From: Allosphingosinicella vermicomposti | Lineage (GTDB): Bacteria > Pseudomonadota > Alphaproteobacteria > Sphingomonadales > Sphingomonadaceae | Direction of reading: 5' to 3' | Assembly: GCF_003012815.1 (NCBI RefSeq) | Contig: NZ_PXYJ01000001.1 | Coordinates: 558,001 to 622,000, forward strand | DNA length: 64,000 nucleotides | In this document: positions 60,067-64,000 of the stretch, one piece after another | Position numbering within the stretch: position 1 is the stretch's first letter | Layout of the letters: each line of letters opens with the position of its first letter | Notes under the pieces: model-generated | Database searches by the model: none | What the model was told of the DNA's origin: nothing | Seen by the model: the letters and a program-made list of their open reading frames with translations, nothing else | Position numbers and translations under genes: made by a program

Positions 60067-61167
60067 TCAGACGTTGAACCGGAACAGCATCACGTCACCG
60101 TCCTTGGTGACGTAATCCTTGCCTTCCGATCGCAGCTTGCCCGCATCCCGCGCGCCGCTTTCGCCGCCGCACTGGATGTAATCGTCAAAGGCGATCGTCT
60201 CGGCGCGGATGAATCCGCGCTCGAAATCGGAATGGATGGCACCCGCGGCCTGCGGCGCCTTCGATCCCTTTTCCACCGTCCAGGCTCGCGCTTCCTTCGG
60301 GCCCGCAGTGAAGAAGGTGATGAGGTCGAGAAGGTCGTAGCCCGCGCGGATGATCCGCGACAGGCCCGTTTCGGTAAGGCCCAAATCCTTAAGGAAGTCG
60401 GCGCGATCTTCCATCGGCATCGTCGCGATTTCGGCCTCAATCGCAGCGGAGATGATGACGGCTTTGGCGCCTTCCGCCGCCGCTTTCTCAAATACGCGCG
60501 CGCTGTGGCCATTGCCGGTCGCGGCATCGCCCTCATCGACGTTGCAGACATAGAGGACGGGCTTGGCGGTGAGCAGCTGCGCCCTTTCCAGCGCCTTCGC
60601 TTCCTCCTCGTCCGCCGGCTGCGTCAGTCGCGCGGGCTTGGACTGGCGAAGGATTTCGAGCGCCTTGCCGAGCACGGCGGCCTGCACCTTGGCTTCCTTG
60701 TCACCCTGTTGCGCCTTCTTGACGAGGTTCGGCACCCGCTTCTCGAGGCTTTCGAGGTCGGCCAGCATCAATTCGGTCTCGACCGTCTCGGCGTCCGCGA
60801 TCGGATCGACGCGGCCTTCGACGTGAGTCACATCGCCTTCCTCGAAGCAGCGCAGCACATGGACGATCGCATCCACCTCGCGGATATTGCCGAGGAACTG
60901 GTTGCCGAGCCCTTCGCCCTTGGACGCACCGCGCACCAAGCCCGCAATGTCAACGAACTCAAGCTGCGTCTCGATGATGTTCGCGGATCCCGCGACCTTC
61001 GCGATGTCCTGCAAACGCGGATCGGGCACGGCGACGCGACCGACATTGGGCTCGATCGTGCAAAAGGGGTAATTGGCCGCCTGCGCGGCCGCCGTTTCGG
61101 TCAATGCGTTGAAAAGGGTGGACTTCCCAACATTTGGAAGCCCCACGATGCCGCAACGAAAACCCAT
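60067..61167 (-). CDS. ychF: Ribosome-binding ATPase YchF (Obg family)
   Basis: 366 residues. [20 protein letters not shown], the switch regions [20 protein letters not shown], and a C-terminal TGS domain ([20 protein letters not shown] and the final DVMLFRFNV). Binds ATP and the ribosome; widely conserved. Confidence 0.97.
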   Translation of the reverse strand: MGFRCGIVGLPNVGKSTLFNALTETAAAQAANYPFCTIEPNVGRVAVPDPRLQDIAKVAGSANIIETQLEFVDIAGLVRGASKGEGLGNQFLGNIREVDAIVHVLRCFEEGDVTHVEGRVDPIADAETVETELMLADLESLEKRVPNLVKKAQQGDKEAKVQAAVLGKALEILRQSKPARLTQPADEEEAKALERAQLLTAKPVLYVCNVDEGDAATGNGHSARVFEKAAAEGAKAVIISAAIEAEIATMPMEDRADFLKDLGLTETGLSRIIRAGYDLLDLITFFTAGPKEARAWTVEKGSKAPQAAGAIHSDFERGFIRAETIAFDDYIQCGGESGARDAGKLRSEGKDYVTKDGDVMLFRFNV

Positions 61168-61268
61168 TTTGTACTGCCTTTGAACACTATTCGCGCACGC
61201 CCTAGACGGTCCTGTGGCGCAATGCCAGCATCGCTGTTAGTGGCAGCCTCAAAGCGATTGGGGGTAAT

Positions 61269-61783
61269 ATGAAGAAAATCATTCTCGCCGTGGCGTTGGC
61301 CGCATCGTCACATGCAGTTTACGCCGCGCAGCCTTCGGCGCCTTCGGCACGTCAGTGGCCGAGCCTTCAGGATTGGGATTTCACGGAAGGAGAGGGCTTT
61401 TGTGAAATGATGACAGTCTATGGCGAAGGGCCGACGGAAGTGAACTTCGCCCTCGTCTTGATGCCCAACGGCAAGGCCGCAGTGGGCGGGCTGAGCAAGA
61501 ATTGGGATCTCGAAAAGGACAAGCCGTATGACATATCGGTCCGGCTTCGGCTGACGACGACGATCAGGCGATGACGGCAAACGGATATTCGGACGCGGAC
61601 ATGACAGGGTTTATCATGATGGTAAGCCCGCAGTCTCTCGACGAGGTTATCGAGGCTGGTCGCTTCATCTTCGACGTCAAGGGCACGGGCGCCAGCGGCA
61701 ATTTCAATGTCAGCGGCAGCGATCTCGCCCTTGCGCAGCTGAAGACCTGCGTTGCTGCTCTCAAGGCAGATAGCGCGGGATAG
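61269..61783 (+). pseudogene. Small exported protein gene interrupted by a frameshift
   Basis: A signal peptide MKKIILAVALAASSHAVYAA opens a first frame that continues through GFCEMMTVYGEGPTEVNFAL and ends at LRLTTTIRR (stop at 61574). A second frame continues directly: it is open from 61537, reads ADDDDQAMTANGYSDADMTG and ends at 61783 with LKTCVAALKADSAG. Together they make one protein of about 170 residues with two Cys, of a type common in sphingomonads. The frames differ as expected for loss of one base near the ACGACGACG run around 61556. Could be a sequencing error or real decay. Confidence 0.65.
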
Positions 61784-61785
61784 GA

Positions 61786-62391
61786 TCAGGCGCGATAGTT
61801 GAAGCTTATGCTGATCCGCTCGGCCTTAGCGGCGGACGGCATCACTTCATGTCGCAGCCAGCTCTCCCACAGAAAGATCGTGCCCGGCTGCGGCTCGGCA
61901 TAGACAAAGGTCTGCAAGTCTTCCGACGCATCCGCACGGCGGGGCGGGGCGGCCATCATCATCGGCAGCCGCGGATCCTCCAGCTTCAACGCACCCGATC
62001 CCGGTGGCACGGCGATGTAAAGCGTGCCGGAAATGATGCTGTGCGGATGAATATGCCCGCTATGCGTCGCGCCCGGCTTCATCACATTGACCCACAGACT
62101 GTCGAGCTCGGGCTTCTTACCGCCAAGATCGAACGCGCATTCCGCCGCAAATGCCGCGACATGCCGGTTCAACAATTTGACAAGATCAGCAAAGCGCGGA
62201 TCGCGCGCGGGCAAATCGTTTAGAGAGGCGTAGGAGGTATAGCCTCGATAGCCATGCGCCTTCGACCAGCGCCGCCCCGCTTCATCCTCCTGCGACAACG
62301 CCAGACAGGCATCCTCCAATTCCTCCAAAAGACCGGGAGAGGCGAGGGCGCCTTCGTAAAAGCGGGTGGCGAAGAGAGATCGGGTAGTCAC
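61786..62391 (-). CDS. TIGR02466-like putative 2OG-Fe(II) oxygenase
   Basis: 201 residues. The double-stranded beta-helix has the iron-binding HSGHIHPHS and, later, WLRHEVMPSAAKAERISISF with the distal His and Arg for 2-oxoglutarate. Substrate unknown. GTG at 62391 is preferred. A TTG at 62445 is open, but what looks like its ribosome site is the terminator of the next gene. Confidence 0.82.
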   Translation of the reverse strand: MTTRSLFATRFYEGALASPGLLEELEDACLALSQEDEAGRRWSKAHGYRGYTSYASLNDLPARDPRFADLVKLLNRHVAAFAAECAFDLGGKKPELDSLWVNVMKPGATHSGHIHPHSIISGTLYIAVPPGSGALKLEDPRLPMMMAAPPRRADASEDLQTFVYAEPQPGTIFLWESWLRHEVMPSAAKAERISISFNYRA

Positions 62392-62430
62392 AGTGGCAGG
62401 CGCTAAAGCACTTATTGCCGTCCGCAAATA

Positions 62431-62460
62431 AAAAAGGAGGGGCAAAAGCCCCTCCTTTCC
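62431..62460 (-). terminator. Terminator for the outer-membrane protein gene
   Basis: Minus strand GGAAAGGAGGGGC, loop TTTT, GCCCCTCC then TTTTTTATTT, 19 bases after the stop of the outer-membrane protein gene. Confidence 0.9.
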
Positions 62461-62478
62461 ATCGATCTTGTAAAATGA

Positions 62479-63075
62479 TTAGAAGCGGAAGCCGAGCGAG
62501 GCGGCCACCTGGTGGCGCGAAACGTCGGCTTCATAGTTCGAATAGCGATATTCGAGGCCGACATAGGTGTTGCCGGCAACTGCATATTGGCCGCCGACGC
62601 CGACGCGGACGCCGTCAAGATTCGTGGATGCGCTGTCTGCTTCATCTTCGAAGTCATATGCGAACTTGATACGAGTATTGGTGTAGCCGATCTTGCCGTA
62701 CAGGTTGAACTTGTCTGAAACGGCGGTGGTGACGCGGCCGCCGACATAGAGGTCGCGACCAAGAGACAGGCGCGCGAAATCGCCTTCTTCCTCGATTTCG
62801 AAATCGGACGACGAGTCGGAGATTTCGGCGTCGACGCCAAGCGCGAGAGTGGGGCTGACTGCAAAGTCGTAGCCCAGGCCAACACCATAAACTATACCAT
62901 CAAGCTTGATATCGAAATCGACCTCAACGTCTTCGCTGTCGAAAGTGCCCGTACCATCCTTCGGGCTGTCATAACCGATCACGCCTTCAACGCGAGCGCC
63001 AGTGATGTCGGCAGCAAAAGCGGAAGTGGAGGTGAGGGCTGCGACAGCAGCAGCAGTGATAAATGCGAATTTCAT
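62479..63075 (-). CDS. Small outer-membrane beta-barrel protein
   Basis: 198 residues. Signal peptide MKFAFITAAAVAALTSTSAF with cleavage after AFAA, then about eight alternating-hydrophobic strands (LDGIVYGVGLGYDFAVSP, NLYGKIGYTNTRIKFAYDF) and a C-terminal aromatic residue (VAASLGFRF), as in OmpA-type/Omp25-like barrels. It contains acidic loops. Upstream start codons to 63180 are open but the ATG at 63075 gives the signal peptide. Confidence 0.88.
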   Translation of the reverse strand: MKFAFITAAAVAALTSTSAFAADITGARVEGVIGYDSPKDGTGTFDSEDVEVDFDIKLDGIVYGVGLGYDFAVSPTLALGVDAEISDSSSDFEIEEEGDFARLSLGRDLYVGGRVTTAVSDKFNLYGKIGYTNTRIKFAYDFEDEADSASTNLDGVRVGVGGQYAVAGNTYVGLEYRYSNYEADVSRHQVAASLGFRF

Positions 63076-63312
63076 AACAATATTCCCCATACTCTTCACG
63101 TGGCAAGATACATCCGGCCGGGAAATCTCCCGCCAGTTATGTTGTCTTGCCTGTGACCTTTGCAGGTTTAATTTAGGCACCGCTCAGTCGTGACTTGGCG
63201 ATGGCATGGCGGTTAACCATTGCGAGCTTGCTGTTAGCTGAACATTCTGGGCGCGCAACAACTTATTGTAACGAAGTCGCACCTGTTGCGTTTTTACAAC
63301 GGATCGACTTGG

Positions 63313-63882
63313 CTATCTCTGCTGGCGCGCCGCGACATTGCTCATGAAACGCGGATCGTCGCCTTGGGCCAGCCATTCGGCCTCTGCGGCGATCGCGCCA
63401 AGCATGTCGCTCAAATCATCCATTTCCGCCTTGGCATAATTGCCCAGTACGTGGCCTGTTACCCGATCCTTGTGCCCGGGATGACCAATGCCGATCCGCA
63501 CGCGGCGAAACGGATTGCCGATATGCTGTTCGGTGGAGCGCAGGCCGTTATGCCCTGCCGTGCCGGCGCCCGTCTTCACCTTCACCTTGAAGGGCGGGAG
63601 GTCGAGTTCGTCGTGGAAGACGGTGACGTCGCCCACCTCGGCCTTGAAGAAGCGCATCGCCTCGCCAACGGCCTGGCCGCTCTTGTTCATGAAGGTGGCG
63701 GGTTTCAGGAGCAGGATGCGTTGGCCCGCGATACGGCCTTGCTGGGCCCAGCCGTGGAAGGCGCGCTTGGGCGGCTCGAAGCCATGGACCTCGGCGATGG
63801 CGTCCATCACCATGAAGCCGACATTGTGCCGGTGGAGCGCATATTGCGCGCCGGGATTTCCGAGGCCGACCCAGATCTGCAT
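63313..63882 (-). CDS. pth: Peptidyl-tRNA hydrolase
   Basis: 189 residues. VGLGNPGAQYALHRHNVGFM (catalytic His), KPATFMNKSGQAV, VFHDELDLPP and GTAGHNGLRSTEQHIG. Releases tRNA from peptidyl-tRNA that falls off ribosomes. ATG at 63882 gives MQIWVGLGNPG; upstream codons to 63924 are open but unlikely. Confidence 0.96.
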   Translation of the reverse strand: MQIWVGLGNPGAQYALHRHNVGFMVMDAIAEVHGFEPPKRAFHGWAQQGRIAGQRILLLKPATFMNKSGQAVGEAMRFFKAEVGDVTVFHDELDLPPFKVKVKTGAGTAGHNGLRSTEQHIGNPFRRVRIGIGHPGHKDRVTGHVLGNYAKAEMDDLSDMLGAIAAEAEWLAQGDDPRFMSNVAARQQR

Positions 63883-63977
63883 ATCTTTAACTGGCTCAAA
63901 CGGCAGTTCGGCGGAAGCGGGCATCTCCTCGCGAAGATCCCGCTCCCGCCGGAACGATGTCAGGAACCTGAAAAAGT

Positions 63978-64000
63978 TCAGGCTTCTTCGCCCGCCTCTT
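63978..64000 (-). CDS. C-terminal end of a gene, probably 50S ribosomal protein L25 (Ctc)
   Basis: Only the last six codons (EAGEEA, then stop) are inside the window. An acidic Ala/Glu-rich end just before pth fits the rplY/ctc gene, which often precedes pth, but the assignment rests on position and composition alone. Confidence 0.35.

Noticed and set aside
62392-62445. TTG start at 62445 for the 2OG-Fe(II) oxygenase with an apparent AGGAGG ribosome site
   Set aside because: The AGGAGG is part of the terminator hairpin of the outer-membrane protein gene (62431-62460), and the extra 18 residues are not like the family.
60-64000. Search for tRNA, rRNA, tmRNA, insertion sequences, prophage or integrase genes
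   Set aside because: No recognisable RNA gene cores, transposase or integrase motifs were seen in the gaps or frames; short gaps were inspected by eye only.

Overview
The window is a stretch of chromosome from a high-GC alphaproteobacterium, most likely a member of the Sphingomonadales. This is inferred from gene content, from sphingomonad-style small exported proteins, and from abundant short palindromic repeats of the 'TCCTTCGACAAGCTCAGGA' and 'ATTCCGGCGAAAGCCGGAAT' types. No rRNA, tRNA, CRISPR array, insertion sequence, prophage or replication origin was seen.

Layout. 1-5.3 kb is housekeeping: the end of a phosphotransferase gene, an M3 metallopeptidase, release factor 3 and a small membrane protein. 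5.3-42.6 kb is a nearly complete flagellar island. Its leftward arm holds flgBCDEFGHIJKL, then motA-motB and a GGDEF diguanylate cyclase. A rightward pair encodes a second, compact MotA/MotB-like stator. Next come flgA-flgM-flgN(-like) and a block with a soluble lytic transglycosylase, flhA, flhG and fliA. The flagellin gene fliC runs leftward. A long rightward operon then carries a sigma-54 activator, fliEFGHIJKLMNOPQR and flhB. After it come a small unknown gene, fliD-fliS, and a second sigma-54 activator running leftward. 42.8-64 kb is housekeeping again: a DbpA-like helicase, argD, hslO, queC-queE, lipB, hemF-trmL, petABC (cytochrome bc1), a MaoC-type hydratase, a 5'-nucleotidase, ychF, an outer-membrane barrel protein, pth and the very end of what is probably rplY.

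The control logic of the flagellar island can be read from promoter sequences. Sigma-54 (-24/-12) sites, TGGCA(C/T)-N5-TTGC, precede flgB, flgA, the transglycosylase-flhA block and the first activator gene. Sigma-28 sites, TAAA-N15-GCCGTTAT, precede motA, the second stator pair, fliC and fliD. Weaker versions precede flgM and the second activator. This fits a hierarchy of sigma-54 activators, then hook-basal body genes, then FliA/FlgM, then filament and motor genes. The diguanylate cyclase is wired into the late, motor class.

Points most worth a second look are listed here. Palindromic repeats lie in-frame inside the signal-peptide regions of FlgI and of a small exported protein. flhF is absent and FlhG lacks the N-terminal segment that activates FlhF. 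FlgH has no lipobox cysteine. A second, sigma-28-controlled stator pair has a promoter interlocked with the sigma-54 flgB promoter. A sigma-28-like site lies in front of a flagellar activator. I did not find a clearly new multi-gene system; the window is dominated by a flagellar regulon with several unusual details.
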